From Streptomyces sp. NRRL S-350 (GTDB lineage: Bacteria > Actinomycetota > Actinomycetes > Streptomycetales > Streptomycetaceae): a DNA stretch of 58,586 nt. Positions 17,834-28,248 of the stretch are shown here, in pieces. Position numbers and translations under genes: made by a program. Each line of letters starts with the position of its first letter. Positions within the stretch are counted from its first letter, which is position 1. The stretch spans positions 1 to 58,586 of the forward strand of contig NZ_JOHO01000043.1 of assembly GCF_000719705.1 (NCBI RefSeq), given 5' to 3'. The notes beneath the pieces are model-generated. The model saw only the letters and a list, made by a program, of their open reading frames with translations. It was not told where the DNA came from and made no database searches.

Positions 17834-20800
17834 TCAAGCAGGTGGGATGACCGTCTCGCCATGCGGACCTCCGCCCGGACCAGTGGCGGCACGGCGTTCG
17901 GGCAGGTCAGAGCCGCCGTGGTGACGTACGACACGTCCCGGCGCGGCGTCCGGGCGGCCACTCGTCCGGGTGTCGGGGGCCGGGTGCGCGTGCCGGGCGG
18001 CGAACGAGCCGAGCGGCTTGGGCAGCGGGTAGCCGCGGCGGGCCAGCGCCCGGCGCAGCCGGGGTTCGTCCAGCGGCGGGGCGAAGGCGGAGCCCTGGGC
18101 CTGTCCGCAGTCGAGTTGCTGCAACGCGGCGACCTGCCGGGGCAGGTCCACCCCCTCGGCGGCGGTGGCCATCCCGAGGTCGTGGCCGAGCCGCAGGGCG
18201 TGCCCGGCGAGCGTGCGGGCGAGCGAGGACTCGCCGAGGTCCTGCACCAGCGTGCGGTCCAGCTTGAGGCCGTCGAGGGGCAGCCGGGCGAGGGCGCCGA
18301 GCGAGCCTCCGCCGGCGCCGTAGCCGGCCAGCCAGACGCCCACGCCGAGGCGGCGCAACGCGGCCAGTCGGCGGCCGAGTTCGTCGGCGAGCGAGTCCGG
18401 CCCCGTCCGGGCGACCTCGATCACCAGCTCGCCGGCCGGCAGCCCGCTGTCGCGCAGCGCGGCGGCCACCGTCTCGTACAGGCCGGGCGAGCAGAGGCGC
18501 TCGGCGGAGAGCCGTACGGCCACCGGGACGGGCTCCGGGGCGCCGCGGCCGCGGCCGGTCAGGCCGCGCCGGTCGACGGCCGCGAGGACGGCCTCGCGGA
18601 CCAGCCAGCGGGAGAACCGGGTGGCCGCGTCGCCGTGTTCGGCGGAGCGCAGGAACTCGGCCGGGGTGAGCAGCAGGCCGCCCGCCGAGCACCAGCGGGG
18701 CTGCGCCTGCACGCCGGTCACCGCGCCGGTGGCGAGGTCCACGACGGGCTGGTGGAGCAGGGTGAAGCCGCCCTCCCGGACGGCCAGTCTCAGTCGTTCC
18801 TCCAGTTCGGTGCGGCGCTCCAGGTCGGCCCGCATGGCGGGGGTGTAGAGCACCACCCGGCCCTTGCCCTCGGACTTGGCGCGGTACATCGCGAGGTCGG
18901 CGTTGCGCATCAGCTCGTCGGCGGCGGTCCTGGGGTCGGCGGCGGGGCCGCGTTCGGGGGTGCCGAAGGCGATGCCGATGCTGGCGGCGACGCTGAGTTC
19001 GGCGCCGCCGATCCAGTACGGCGCGGAGAGGGCGACGCGCAGCCGCTCGGCCAGCTCCTGGACCTGCAGGCGGCCGAGCGGTCCGCAGACCAGCGCCGCG
19101 AACTCGTCGCCGCCGAACCGGGCGACGGTGTCCCCGGAGCGGACGGCGCCCTGCAGCCGGCGGGCGGCCTGCACCAGCAGTTCGTCGCCGACCTGGTGGC
19201 CGGCGCTGTCGTTGACCGCCTTGAAGCCGTCCAGGTCGAGGAAGAGCACCGCGATCCCGGCGCCGGCCGCCGGGCCGGTCCCGCCCTGCTGGCCGCGGGC
19301 GCCGAGGGCGCCGCGCAGCCGCTGGGTGAACAGCGCCCGGTTGGGCAGGTCGGTGAGCGGGTCGTGGAAGGCGTTGTGCTGCAACTGGGCCTGGAGCATG
19401 ACGCGTTCGGTGACGTCGCGGCTGTTCAGCAGCAGGCCGTCGCGGTGCCGGCTGACGGTGGACTCGACGTGCAGCCACTCGCCGCCGCCCGAGCTGATCC
19501 GGCACTCCACCCGGGCCGAGGGCTCGGCGGTGCCGGGGACGCGGTGGGCGGTGAGCCGGACCCTGGCCAGGTAGCGGCGGACCTCGGAGAGCACCCGGTC
19601 CACGTCCTCGGGGTGGACGAGGTCCAGCAGGTTGCCGCCGACCAGTTCCTCCGGATCCCGGCCGTAGACGCCGAGCGCGGCCGGGGAGACGTAGGACAGC
19701 ACGCCGTTGGCGCCGGCGATCATGATGACGTCGCTGGAGCCCTGGACGAGGGAGCGGAAGTGCGCCTCCTTGTGGGCGAGTTCCTGGGCCAGCGACAGGT
19801 TGTCGAGCAGCATCACGCCCTGCCTGAGGATCAGCGCCAGCCCGACGGTGCAGGCGGCCGCGGCCACCACGCGGTCCAACGCGCGCCCGCCGAGGGCGTT
19901 GTAGAGGATGCCGGCGGTGCAGACCGCGGCGGCCGCGTACGGGGTGAGCGCGCTGAAGGTGGTGGCCACCCGGCGGCGCGGCAGGCCCCCGGCCGAGGGG
20001 TGTTCGCGCAGCGGGCGGCGCCGGCGCGGCGACCACGGGGCCCAGGCCAGCAGCAGGCTGCCGGAGAACCAGCCGGCGTCCAGCAGTTCGCCGGAGTGGT
20101 AGCTGCTGCGCAGCTGCGGGGAGGTGAACAGGGCATCGCACAGCACGGTGACGGCGAGCGCCAGCATGGCGGTGTGCACGGCCGCCCGGTTGCCGTCCCG
20201 GCCGCCGAAGCGCAGCCCGACGACCAGGCTGACCAGCAGGATGTCCAGTACCGGATAGCCCAGGTTGAGGGCCAGGCGCAGCGGGGAGCCGTCCTCGCCG
20301 GCGGCGATCCGGCCCAGTGCCAGGCTCCAGCTGAGGGTGAACAGCGAGCCGGCGATCAGCCAGCCGTCGAGGAGCAGGCAGAGCCAGCCGGCCGCCGAGC
20401 GCGGGCGCTGGGCGAGCACCAGGACGCCGGTGATGGCGAGCGGGGCGAACAGCAGGAAGGCGTACTCGGCGAGCGAGTCCCGCGGCAGCGGGGTGCGCAC
20501 GACCAGTTCGTACCAGCCCCAGGTGCCGTTGCCGAAGGCGACCATCAGCGAGGAGAGGCCGAACAGCAGCCAGGCCGGGCGGGTGTGGCCGCCGACCGTG
20601 CAGCCGTACACCAGGCAGGACAGGGCGGCCGCGAGGGCCGCCGCGGCCAGTCCGAAGTCTCCCATGAAGATGGACAGTTGTCGGGATCCCCAGCCGGTGG
20701 CGGCGCCGGTGGCGTAGGCCAGGCAGAGGGCGCCCAGGGCGAGGCCGGGCAGGGCGCGGCTCTCCTGGAGCCGGCCCCACCGGCCGGGGTCGGCGGGCGG

Positions 20801-20896
20801 GGGCGCGTCGGCGGCGGGCGTGCCGGCGGCGGACGTGTCGGCGGGCGGCGGGCCCGGGCGTCCGGCTCCGGGCAGCACCGTATCGGTGGAGCTCAC
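17834..20896 (-). CDS. membrane GGDEF protein with degenerate EAL domain (c-di-GMP signalling)
   Basis: A 1020-residue protein with about nine hydrophobic segments (residues 50-365), a PAS domain (about 378-500), a GGDEF domain and a C-terminal EAL-like domain. The GGDEF motif at 595-599 is intact, with the usual [10 protein letters not shown] metal-site loop before it, so diguanylate cyclase activity is expected. The EAL part reads QAQPRW where active enzymes have EALLRW, and AGYGAGG where they have DDFGTG. It should therefore not hydrolyse c-di-GMP. It begins at GTG 20896 with GGGGGAGAGG in front. It may correspond to one of the developmental GGDEF-EAL proteins of Streptomyces (possibly CdgC), but I cannot confirm which. 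Confidence 0.88.
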   Translation of the reverse strand: MSSTDTVLPGAGRPGPPPADTSAAGTPAADAPPPADPGRWGRLQESRALPGLALGALCLAYATGAATGWGSRQLSIFMGDFGLAAAALAAALSCLVYGCTVGGHTRPAWLLFGLSSLMVAFGNGTWGWYELVVRTPLPRDSLAEYAFLLFAPLAITGVLVLAQRPRSAAGWLCLLLDGWLIAGSLFTLSWSLALGRIAAGEDGSPLRLALNLGYPVLDILLVSLVVGLRFGGRDGNRAAVHTAMLALAVTVLCDALFTSPQLRSSYHSGELLDAGWFSGSLLLAWAPWSPRRRRPLREHPSAGGLPRRRVATTFSALTPYAAAAVCTAGILYNALGGRALDRVVAAAACTVGLALILRQGVMLLDNLSLAQELAHKEAHFRSLVQGSSDVIMIAGANGVLSYVSPAALGVYGRDPEELVGGNLLDLVHPEDVDRVLSEVRRYLARVRLTAHRVPGTAEPSARVECRISSGGGEWLHVESTVSRHRDGLLLNSRDVTERVMLQAQLQHNAFHDPLTDLPNRALFTQRLRGALGARGQQGGTGPAAGAGIAVLFLDLDGFKAVNDSAGHQVGDELLVQAARRLQGAVRSGDTVARFGGDEFAALVCGPLGRLQVQELAERLRVALSAPYWIGGAELSVAASIGIAFGTPERGPAADPRTAADELMRNADLAMYRAKSEGKGRVVLYTPAMRADLERRTELEERLRLAVREGGFTLLHQPVVDLATGAVTGVQAQPRWCSAGGLLLTPAEFLRSAEHGDAATRFSRWLVREAVLAAVDRRGLTGRGRGAPEPVPVAVRLSAERLCSPGLYETVAAALRDSGLPAGELVIEVARTGPDSLADELGRRLAALRRLGVGVWLAGYGAGGGSLGALARLPLDGLKLDRTLVQDLGESSLARTLAGHALRLGHDLGMATAAEGVDLPRQVAALQQLDCGQAQGSAFAPPLDEPRLRRALARRGYPLPKPLGSFAARHAHPAPDTRTSGRPDAAPGRVVRHHGGSDLPERRAATGPGGGPHGETVIPPA

Positions 20897-21268
20897 TCGG
20901 CCTCTCCCCCTCCGGCCCGGGGCCTCGCGCCCCGGCCACGGGCCACCGGCCGCGCACCTCTCGGCCGTACGCGGTGGCCTGGTGCCCCGTCAGGACGGCG
21001 GCCCAGGGGGTGGGCGGCCTTCCGGCCACCGCACCGCACCGATGCTCCCGAGCTGGACCCTACACCAATTCCGTCACTCAATGACACGCACATTGAACTT
21101 AGAGTAATGGCGGAAGGGTGGGGGAATGCCCCCGATTCCGATGGATCGGCCCGGTTGGCGGCGGCGCGCGGGCAGGGGCTCACGCGGCGCGCACGGGAGC
21201 ACGCGACAGCGCCCCGCCGCCGGATCCGGCCCCGTCGACGGCGGTCCGGCCCGGCGGCGGGGGTGCGT
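20897..21268. other. intergenic region upstream of the GGDEF gene with a GTCA-N5-TGAC palindrome
   Basis: No gene is seen in these 372 bp. An AT-richer patch at 21060-21110 contains overlapping inverted repeats: GTCA-N5-TGAC, and TCAATG-N7-CATTGA at 21078-21096. On the minus strand a TAGGGT hexamer nearby could be a -10 box. This is the likely promoter and operator region of the GGDEF gene, about 170 bp upstream of its start. Regulator unknown. Confidence 0.4.
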
Positions 21269-24200
21269 TCAGCGGCCGGACAGGGCCTGATCGTCCGGGA
21301 ACAGCCGCAGGCGGTGCGCCAGCGCGCCCGCCTCGCCCCGGCCGCCGACCGCGAGCTTGCCCAGGATGTTGGACACGTGCACGCTTGCGGTCTTCGGAGA
21401 GATGTACAGCTCCTCGGCGATCTGCCGGTTGGTCCAGCCGCGCGAGAGCAACCGGAGCACGTCCCGCTCACGGGGGGTGAGGTTGAAGGAGTCCCCGGCG
21501 GCAGCGGCCGGAGCGGCCGCGGCGGCCGCCCGCTCACGGGGGGCGAGGTTCAGCCCGGCCCGCTCGGCCAGGCCCGCGATCTGCGCCGCCAGCGGCCGGT
21601 CGTCCCGTACGGCCGCCAGTTCGGCCGCCTCGCGCAGCAGTTCGGCCGCGGCCTCGCGGCGCCCGGCCCGCACCTCGGCCTCGCCGGCCCGCAGCAGGGC
21701 GAGCGCCAGCGGGTACGGCAGGCCGGGCGGCCGCAGCGCCTCGATCGCCGCGGCCCACTGAGCGGGGGTGTCGGCCCCCTCGGCCCGGGCCAGTTCGGCC
21801 TCCAGCAGCCGGGCCCAGCCGTGGTGCAGCGGCGCCCGGGGCCGCAGCTCGGCGGCCGCCGCGGCGATCGCGGCCAGCGCCCCGGGGCGGCCCGCCTCGG
21901 CCTCCGGCAGGCCGCGGCTGTCCGCCTCCACCGCGGCGGCCTCGACCAGCAGCGGGTAGACGTCGGACTCGTGGCTGAGCCGGCCGTCCTCGGCGAGCGC
22001 GGCGAGCAGTTCGGCCCGGGCCTCCAGCGGCCGCCCGGCGACCGCGGCGAGCCGCACCGCGAGCCGGCTGATCGGCACGCTGTGCTGGACCTGGCCGACC
22101 CGGTTGGCCGCCCTGGCCTGCGCCAGCATGGTCGCCGCGCCGGGCAGGTCCCCCTTGAGCAGGGTGAGTTCGCCCCGCATCCGGTCCAGGAACTCGGCGT
22201 GGGTGCCGCTCAGGCTGGTCAGCTCGCTGGCGGCGAGCACCTCCTCCGCCTCCCGGACCCGCCCGAGGTCGATCAGCGCCTCGACCAGGTTGCCGGTCAG
22301 GATGGTGCCGATGTTGCGCAGCAGGCCGCTGCCGTCGGCGAACTCCAGGCCCTCGCGGGCCAGTTTCACGGCGTCCGCGGCCCGGCCCAGCCCGCGCTGC
22401 AGGCTGGCGAGGTTGTTGATGCCGCGCAGCAGCAGGTCGGGCACGCCCAGCCGGCGGGCGCGCTCGACCGCGCCGACCAGTTCGGCCAGGCCGCCCTCCG
22501 CGTCGCCCTGGACGTCGTAGCGCAGGCCGCCGAGGGTCATCCGGGCGTGCACCTCGACCGAGTGCGCGCCGACCTGCTGGGCGATCCGGATCGCCCGCTC
22601 GGCGAGTTCGAGGTGCTCGGGCCCGGGCTTCTTGAGCATCGCCGAGCCGGCGCCGAGCGCGAGCACCTCGGCCTGCACGGCGGACGGCGGCAGGTGCTCC
22701 ACCAGTCGCAGCGCGTGGGCGATCTCCTCCTCGTCCCCGGAGCGGCGCAGGCTGCCCAGCATCCGGGCCCGGTTGATCCGGAACCAGGCCGCGCGCACCG
22801 GGTGCACCGTCTCGTCGACCAGCCGCAGCCCGCGCTTGGCCAGGCTCAGCCCGCGCTCGCGGTCGCCGCAGCGCCGGGCCGCGACCACCGCCTCGGCCAG
22901 CACGTCCTCCAGCTGGATCCGGTCGCAGTCCTCGTCGGCGGCCTTGTGGTCGCAGGAGCCGGGCGGGTAGGTCTCGGCCCAGTCGTACGGGCGCAGGGTG
23001 TGCGCCAGCACGTCCTCGGTGACCATGTCCCACAGCTCCAGGGCCCGCTCCAGCATGCCCAGCTGCTCGGCGAAGGCGTTGCGGCGCCGGGCGGCGCGGG
23101 CGGCGTTCAGGGCGGTCGGCAGGGCGCGGGCCGGATCGTGCGCGTGGTACCAGTAGTTGGCCAGCCGGGCGGGCAGCGCGTCGCCGGGGACGAGCTGCGG
23201 CTGCGCCTCCACGGCGAGCGCGAACTTGCGGTTGATCCGGTGCCGTTCGCCGGGCAGCAGGTCGTCCGAGACCGCCTCGCGGACCAGCGCGTGCCGGAAC
23301 CGGTAGCCCTCGCCCTCGGAGTCCGGGCGCAGGATGTTGGCGCCGACGGCCGAGCGCAGCGCCTCGATCAGCGACTCCTCGTCGTCGTCCAGGACGGCGG
23401 CCAGCAGGGCGTGTTCGACGTGCGAGCCGCCCTCGGCGGCGATCCGCACCACCCGCTGGGCCTCCTCGTCCAGGCCCTCGACCCGCACCAGCAGGATGTC
23501 CCGCAGGGAGTCGGTCAGGCCGGCGCCGCAGCCGTCGTCGAAGGCGGTGGCCAGCTCCTCGACGAAGAAGGGGTTCCCCTCGGAGCGGCGGTGGATCCGG
23601 TCCACCAGCTGGCGCTCGGGGACGGCGGTGCCGAGGATGCCGGCCAGCTGGGCGGCCACCTCGCGGCGGTCGAACCGGGCGAGCTCCAACCGCTGGACGG
23701 TGCGCAGCCGGTCGAGTTCGGCGAGGAAGGGGCGCAGCGGGTGCCGGCGGTGCAGGTCGTCGCTGCGGTAGGTGGCGACCAGCAGCACCCGGGAGCTGTG
23801 CAGGGTGCGCACCAGGAAGGCGAGCAGTTCGCGGGTGGAGCGGTCGGACCAGTGCAGGTCCTCGACGGCGAGGACGAGGGTACGGTCCGTGCCGAGTCGT
23901 TCGAACAGCCTCGCGGTGTGCTCGAACAGCCGGGCCCGGCTGTACTCGTCGTTCGGTTCGCCGTCCGCCTCGCCCAACTCGGAGAGCAGCCGGGACAGAT
24001 GGCCTTCGCTGCCGGCCGCGGCGGCCTCCAGTTCGGCGCCCATCGAGCGGTGCAGCCGGCGCAGCGCGGCGGCCAGCGGTGCGTACGGGAGGCCTTCGGC
24101 GCCCACCTCCAGACAGCTGCCGAGCGAGGTGACCGCTCCCCGGTCGGCGGCCCGCTGCAGGAACTCCTCCAGCAGCCGGGTCTTGCCGACGCCGGCCTCG

Positions 24201-24328
24201 CCGCCGATCAGGATGGCCTGGGGGCTGCCGGTGCCCGCCCGGCGCAGCGCGTCGGTCAGTTCGGTGATCTCGCTGCCACGGCCGACGAAGACGGGGCTGA
24301 CCGATATCTGCTGCATGGAGGCGAGCAT
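21269..24328 (-). CDS. LuxR family (LAL-type) ATPase transcriptional regulator
   Basis: A 1019-residue large ATP-binding LuxR regulator. The N-terminal AAA-like ATPase has the Walker A motif GGEAGVGKT and Walker B AVEDLHW. The middle is a long helical TPR-like region. The C-terminus has a LuxR helix-turn-helix (LTPRERDVLRLLSRGWTNRQ, then IAEELYISPKTASVHVSNIL). LAL regulators bind DNA and often need ATP or an inducer bound by the repeat region. The start is uncertain: ATG at 24328 (MLASMQQIS) and ATG at 24316 both lack a clear ribosome site, so the message may be leaderless. The target is unknown. A terminator separates it from the small upstream gene. Confidence 0.92.
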   Translation of the reverse strand: MLASMQQISVSPVFVGRGSEITELTDALRRAGTGSPQAILIGGEAGVGKTRLLEEFLQRAADRGAVTSLGSCLEVGAEGLPYAPLAAALRRLHRSMGAELEAAAAGSEGHLSRLLSELGEADGEPNDEYSRARLFEHTARLFERLGTDRTLVLAVEDLHWSDRSTRELLAFLVRTLHSSRVLLVATYRSDDLHRRHPLRPFLAELDRLRTVQRLELARFDRREVAAQLAGILGTAVPERQLVDRIHRRSEGNPFFVEELATAFDDGCGAGLTDSLRDILLVRVEGLDEEAQRVVRIAAEGGSHVEHALLAAVLDDDEESLIEALRSAVGANILRPDSEGEGYRFRHALVREAVSDDLLPGERHRINRKFALAVEAQPQLVPGDALPARLANYWYHAHDPARALPTALNAARAARRRNAFAEQLGMLERALELWDMVTEDVLAHTLRPYDWAETYPPGSCDHKAADEDCDRIQLEDVLAEAVVAARRCGDRERGLSLAKRGLRLVDETVHPVRAAWFRINRARMLGSLRRSGDEEEIAHALRLVEHLPPSAVQAEVLALGAGSAMLKKPGPEHLELAERAIRIAQQVGAHSVEVHARMTLGGLRYDVQGDAEGGLAELVGAVERARRLGVPDLLLRGINNLASLQRGLGRAADAVKLAREGLEFADGSGLLRNIGTILTGNLVEALIDLGRVREAEEVLAASELTSLSGTHAEFLDRMRGELTLLKGDLPGAATMLAQARAANRVGQVQHSVPISRLAVRLAAVAGRPLEARAELLAALAEDGRLSHESDVYPLLVEAAAVEADSRGLPEAEAGRPGALAAIAAAAAELRPRAPLHHGWARLLEAELARAEGADTPAQWAAAIEALRPPGLPYPLALALLRAGEAEVRAGRREAAAELLREAAELAAVRDDRPLAAQIAGLAERAGLNLAPRERAAAAAAPAAAAGDSFNLTPRERDVLRLLSRGWTNRQIAEELYISPKTASVHVSNILGKLAVGGRGEAGALAHRLRLFPDDQALSGR

Positions 24329-24376
24329 GCCATAACCGGTGGTGACCGGCCGAGAGGATATCTCCGCGGGCGAACG

Positions 24377-24419
24377 CCCGGAGGGGGAGACGCCCACTCG
24401 CAGCGTCTCCCCCTCCGGG
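24377..24419 (-). terminator. 17-bp stem terminator between small ORF and LuxR gene
   Basis: CCCGGAGGGGGAGACGC (24377-24393) pairs perfectly with 24403-24419 around a 9-nt loop. It starts about 30 bp past the stop of the small ORF at 24451-24609 and about 50 bp before the LuxR start. It most likely ends the small gene's transcript. Confidence 0.8.
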
Positions 24420-24450
24420 ACTCCGTCGGCACCGCCCTGGTGCCGCACCG

Positions 24451-24609
24451 TCAGCATTCGGTCTGGCGGACGGGCCGGCGCTGGAAGCGGGCCGCCACCG
24501 GACGGCGCTGCAGTCGGCGCGCCTCCTTGGCCTCGTGCACCAGCCGCTCGTGCTCGGCGCGGGCGGCGAGCTCGTGGGCCTGTCGCTGGAAGGTCTGGTA
24601 CTCGATCAT
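24451..24609 (-). CDS. small highly charged protein, hypothetical (52 residues)
   Basis: The ATG at 24609 has AGGGGG seven bases upstream, and a strong terminator follows the stop, which supports a real gene. The product MIEYQTFQRQAHELAARAEH continues as a long predicted amphipathic helix (HERLVHEAKEARRLQRR) and ends in a basic tail with one cysteine. No known domain was recognised and function is unknown. It stands alone between the gat operon terminator and the LuxR gene. Confidence 0.6.
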   Translation of the reverse strand: MIEYQTFQRQAHELAARAEHERLVHEAKEARRLQRRPVAARFQRRPVRQTEC

Positions 24610-24745
24610 TTCGGTTCCCCCTGCGGTTCTCACTGCGTTTCGCTGTCGAGTAAGACTTTCCTCTCCCAGTGGGGGGTGGGGCATCGGGAGCGTGCCGGAT
24701 CTTCCGGGGCCCGGATGCCTTAGATGGGGTGCCGGAAAAAGTTTG

Positions 24746-24785
24746 AGGCCCGGTCTCACCCCATTGCAGAGGTGAGACCGGGCCT
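24746..24785 (-). terminator. intrinsic terminator of the gatCA-X-gatB operon
   Basis: A perfect 15-bp stem (24746-24760 with 24771-24785) with a 10-nt loop is followed on the minus strand by TCAAACTTTTT. The T-rich tail makes this a classical intrinsic terminator. It lies about 100 nt past gatB. Confidence 0.9.
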
Positions 24786-24830
24786 TAGGCCTTACTTAGA
24801 GGGCCTTAGATGCCTTAGGAGCCTTAGGAA
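24781..24830. repeat. clustered CCTTA(G) motifs after gatB
   Basis: Between gatB and its terminator the pentamer CCTTA recurs five times in 50 bp, four times as CCTTAG. A sixth copy (GATGCCTTAGATGG) sits beyond the terminator near 24713-24726. The spacing is irregular. Confidence 0.7.
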
Positions 24831-24883
24831 GACAGGCGCGGCGAAGGCTGTGCCTACGGGCTGTGCCTGCGCAGCGGCGGTGC

Positions 24884-26395
24884 CTACTGTCCTTCCACGC
24901 CCAGCTTCGCCAGGATCAGGTCCTTCACGCGGGCGGCGTCGGCCTGGCCGCGGGTGGCCTTCATGACCGCGCCGACCAGTGCGCCCACCGCGGCGACCTT
25001 GCCGTCGCGGATCTTGGCGGCGATCGCCTCGTTCCCGGCGATGGCCTGGTCGACGGCGGCGCCGAGCGCCGAGTCGTCCGAGACCACGGCCAGACCGCGC
25101 TTCTCGACGATCTCGTCCGGCTCGCCCTCGCCGGCCAGCACGCCTTCGATGACCTGGCGGGCCAGCTTGTCGTTCAGCTTGCCCTCGGCGACCAGCGCGG
25201 CGACCCGGGCGACCTGCGCCGGGGTGATCGGCTGCTCGCTCAGCTCGGTGCCGGTCTCGTTGGCGCGGCGGGCCAGCTCGCCCAGCCACCACTTGCGGGC
25301 CTGGTCGGCCGGGGCGCCGGCCGCGATGGTCTCCTGGATCGGCTCCACCGCACCGGCGTTGAGGACGGCCTGCATGTCCTTGTCGGTCAGGCCCCACTCG
25401 GCCTGCAGCCGGGCGCGGCGCACCCGCGGCAGCTCGGGCAGGGCGGCGCGCAGCTCCTCGACCCACTCGCGGGAGGGGGCCACCGGCACCAGGTCCGGCT
25501 CGGGGAAGTAGCGGTAGTCCTCGGCGTTGTCCTTGATCCGGCCCGAGGTGGTGGTGCCGTTGTCCTCGTGGAAGTGGCGGGTCTCCTGGACGATGGTGCC
25601 GCCGTCGCCGAGCACGGTGGCGTGCCGCTGGACCTCGAACCGGGCGGCCCGCTCCACGCTGCGCAGCGAGTTGACGTTCTTCGTCTCCGAGCGGGTGCCG
25701 AACTTCTCGGTGCCGTTCGGACGCAGCGACAGGTTGACGTCGCAGCGCATCTGGCCCTTGTCCATCCGGGCCTCGGAGACGCCCAGCGAGCGGATCACCT
25801 CGCGCAGCTCGGCGACGTACGCCTTGGCGACCTCGGGGGCGCGCTCGCCGGCACCGACGATCGGCTTGGTGACGATCTCGATCAGCGGGATGCCGGCCCG
25901 GTTGTAGTCGAGCAGCGAGTGGGTGGCGCCGTGGATGCGGCCGGTGGCGCCGCCGACGTGGCTGGACTTGCCGGTGTCCTCCTCCATGTGGGCGCGCTCG
26001 ATCTCCACGCGGAAGGTCGAACCGTCCTCCAGCTGCACGTCGAGGTAGCCGTCGAAGGCGATCGGCTCGTCGTACTGCGAGGTCTGGAAGTTCTTGGGCA
26101 TGTCCGGGTAGAAGTAGTTCTTCCGCGCGAACCGGCACCACTCGGCGATCTCGCAGTTCAGCGCGAGGCCGATCTTGACGGCCGACTCCACGCCGACCGC
26201 GTTGACCACCGGCAGCGAGCCCGGCAGGCCCAGGCAGGTCGGGCAGGTCTGGCTGTTCGGCTCGGCGCCCAGCTCGGTCGAGCAACCGCAGAACATCTTG
26301 GTCTTGGTACCCAGCTCGACGTGGACCTCAAGGCCCATCACCGGGTCGTACGACGCGAGAGCGTCCTCGTAGGAGACCAGGTTCATGACGCTCAC
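24884..26395 (-). CDS. gatB: Asp-tRNA(Asn)/Glu-tRNA(Gln) amidotransferase subunit B
   Basis: A 503-residue GatB, the tRNA-binding and kinase-like subunit of the GatCAB amidotransferase, which converts misacylated Glu-tRNA(Gln) or Asp-tRNA(Asn). Motifs: [20 protein letters not shown] at the N-terminus, the zinc-site cysteines in MFCGCS...[27 protein letters not shown], and the C-terminal YqeY-like tail domain (about 360-503). The GTG at 26395 has GAAGGG in front; ATG at 26386 is an alternative. It is the last gene of the gatC-gatA-small protein-gatB set and is followed by a T-tailed terminator. Confidence 0.96.
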   Translation of the reverse strand: MSVMNLVSYEDALASYDPVMGLEVHVELGTKTKMFCGCSTELGAEPNSQTCPTCLGLPGSLPVVNAVGVESAVKIGLALNCEIAEWCRFARKNYFYPDMPKNFQTSQYDEPIAFDGYLDVQLEDGSTFRVEIERAHMEEDTGKSSHVGGATGRIHGATHSLLDYNRAGIPLIEIVTKPIVGAGERAPEVAKAYVAELREVIRSLGVSEARMDKGQMRCDVNLSLRPNGTEKFGTRSETKNVNSLRSVERAARFEVQRHATVLGDGGTIVQETRHFHEDNGTTTSGRIKDNAEDYRYFPEPDLVPVAPSREWVEELRAALPELPRVRRARLQAEWGLTDKDMQAVLNAGAVEPIQETIAAGAPADQARKWWLGELARRANETGTELSEQPITPAQVARVAALVAEGKLNDKLARQVIEGVLAGEGEPDEIVEKRGLAVVSDDSALGAAVDQAIAGNEAIAAKIRDGKVAAVGALVGAVMKATRGQADAARVKDLILAKLGVEGQ

Positions 26396-26477
26396 AGCGT
26401 CCCTTCACTCAAAAGACTTCGGAGGTACGGGCCCGGCCGCCGCTCGCGCGGGGCCGGGCCTGGGCGCTCAGCTCAGC

Positions 26478-26738
26478 TCAGCCCAGCAGCACGTCGTCGG
26501 AGCCCAGCTGACGCAGCTCGCGCACCAGCAGGGCGGTGCCGGTGACCAGCGCGGCGGCGCCGACCAGGGCGTTGACCAGCTTCAGGGTGTCGTTCTCGGC
26601 GCGGGCCTTGCGGACGTCCTTGGCGATGGTGACGGCGCCGAAGGCGCTGGTGCCGATGGACAGCCACAGGCCGGGCTTCGAGTGCTTCCACCCCTTGAGC
26701 GAAGCGGACTGGGCCTTCGCCTTCTCGATCTTGCTCAC
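26478..26738 (-). CDS. small protein with hydrophobic segments inside the gat operon
   Basis: An 86-residue protein starting [20 protein letters not shown] (GTG codon), with a hydrophobic stretch near residues 24-36 and a stronger one in the C-terminal half ([19 protein letters not shown]). The charged [11 protein letters not shown] loop lies between them. Its GTG overlaps the gatA stop codon by four bases (GTGA) and has GGAGG upstream, so it is translationally coupled to gatA. gatB follows about 80 bp later. I do not recognise a family. Its position hints at, but does not show, a link with the amidotransferase. Confidence 0.8.
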   Translation of the reverse strand: MSKIEKAKAQSASLKGWKHSKPGLWLSIGTSAFGAVTIAKDVRKARAENDTLKLVNALVGAAALVTGTALLVRELRQLGSDDVLLG

Positions 26739-28243
26739 AGTGCCGGTGCCTCCTCCAGCAGGGTGTGCCCCCACTTGTCGTTGAGTGCGGCCTCCACGGC
26801 GCCGCCCACGCGGTACAGGCGGTCGTCCGCCATCGCGGGTGCGATGATCTGCAGGCCGACCGGGAGATTGTCCTCCGGGGCCAGGCCGACGGGCAGCGAC
26901 ATGGCCGCGTTGCCCGCGAGGTTCGACGGAATCGTGCACAGGTCCGCCAGGTACATCGCCATCGGGTCGTCGGCGCGCTCGCCGATCGGGAAGGCGGTGG
27001 TCGGCGTGGTCGGCGAGACCAGCACGTCCACACCGGCGAAGGCCGCGTCGAAGTCGCGCGAGATGAGCGTGCGGACCTTCTGGGCCGAGCCGTAGTAGGC
27101 GTCGTAGTAACCCGAGGACAGCGCGTAGGTGCCCAGGATGATGCGGCGCTTGACCTCGTCGCCGAAGCCGGCCTCGCGGGTCAGCGCGGTGACCTCCTCC
27201 GCCGAGCGGCTGCCGTCGTCGCCGACCCGCAGGCCGTAGCGCATCGCGTCGAAGCGGGCCAGGTTGGAGGAGCACTCGCTGGGCGCGATCAGGTAGTACG
27301 CCGGCAGTGCCAGGGTGAACGACGGGCAGGAGACCTCGACGACCTCGGCGCCCAGCCCGCGCAGCAGCTGCACCGACTCCTCGAAGCGCTGCATCACGCC
27401 GGCCTGGTAGCCCTCGCCGGAGAACTCCTTGACCACGCCGATCCGCATGCCGCGCACGTCGCGGCGCTTCGCGGCCTCGACCACGGCCGGAACCGGGGCG
27501 TCGATCGAGGTGGAGTCCAGCGGGTCGTGTCCGGCGATCGCCTCGTGCAGCAGCGCCGCGTCCAGCACGGTGCGGGCGCACGGGCCGCCCTGGTCCAGGC
27601 TGCTGGAGAACGCCACCAGGCCGTAGCGGGACACCGAGCCGTAGGTCGGCTTGACGCCGACGGTGCCGGTGACGGCTCCGGGCTGGCGGATCGAGCCGCC
27701 GGTGTCGGTGCCGATCGCCAGCGGGGCCTCGAAGGCGGCCAGCGCGGCGGCCGAACCGCCGCCGGAGCCGCCGGGGATGCGGGTGAGGTCCCACGGGTTG
27801 CCGGTCGGGCCGTAGGCGGAGTTCTCGGTGGAGGAGCCCATCGCGAACTCGTCCATGTTGGTCTTGCCGAGGATGACCACGTCCGCGCCCTTGAGACGGG
27901 TCGTCAGCGTGGCGTCGTACGGCGGGATCCAGCCTTCGAGCATCTTGGAGCCGCAGGTGGTGGGGACGCCCTTGGTGGTGAAGACGTCCTTCAGGGCGAG
28001 CGGGACGCCGGCCAGCGGGCCCAGCTCCTCGCCCTTGGCGCGCTTGGCGTCGACGGCCTTCGCGGCCGCCAGCGCACCCTCGGTGTCGACGTGCAGGAAG
28101 GCGTTGACCTTCTTGTCGACGGCCTCGATGCGGTCCAGGTGGGCCTGCGCGACCTCGACGGCGGACACCTCGCCCTTGGCGATGGCGCCCGCGGTCTCGG
28201 CGGCGCTCCACTTGATGATGGGGGTACGGATCGGCTCGGTCAT
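26735..28243 (-). CDS. gatA: Asp-tRNA(Asn)/Glu-tRNA(Gln) amidotransferase subunit A
   Basis: A 502-residue amidase-signature enzyme. It releases ammonia from glutamine for the GatB active site. The catalytic triad is visible: Lys85 in PLALKDVF, the cis-serine Ser160 in [12 protein letters not shown] and the nucleophile Ser184 in [12 protein letters not shown]. The length is normal. It follows gatC by only 5 bp and overlaps the next small gene by 4 bp, so gatC, gatA and the small gene are one transcriptional and translational unit. Confidence 0.97.
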   Translation of the reverse strand: MTEPIRTPIIKWSAAETAGAIAKGEVSAVEVAQAHLDRIEAVDKKVNAFLHVDTEGALAAAKAVDAKRAKGEELGPLAGVPLALKDVFTTKGVPTTCGSKMLEGWIPPYDATLTTRLKGADVVILGKTNMDEFAMGSSTENSAYGPTGNPWDLTRIPGGSGGGSAAALAAFEAPLAIGTDTGGSIRQPGAVTGTVGVKPTYGSVSRYGLVAFSSSLDQGGPCARTVLDAALLHEAIAGHDPLDSTSIDAPVPAVVEAAKRRDVRGMRIGVVKEFSGEGYQAGVMQRFEESVQLLRGLGAEVVEVSCPSFTLALPAYYLIAPSECSSNLARFDAMRYGLRVGDDGSRSAEEVTALTREAGFGDEVKRRIILGTYALSSGYYDAYYGSAQKVRTLISRDFDAAFAGVDVLVSPTTPTTAFPIGERADDPMAMYLADLCTIPSNLAGNAAMSLPVGLAPEDNLPVGLQIIAPAMADDRLYRVGGAVEAALNDKWGHTLLEEAPAL

Positions 28244-28248
28244 CTCGG

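Noticed and set aside
17486..24775. Very long open frame on the plus strand (over 2400 codons)
   Set aside because: It is the antisense frame of the GGDEF and LuxR genes. High GC content keeps stop codons rare; the product has biased Gln/Gly/Arg composition and no domains.
24777..24792. GGCCTTAGGCC as a perfect palindromic operator
   Set aside because: It is not perfectly symmetric, and its bases overlap the end of the gat terminator stem.
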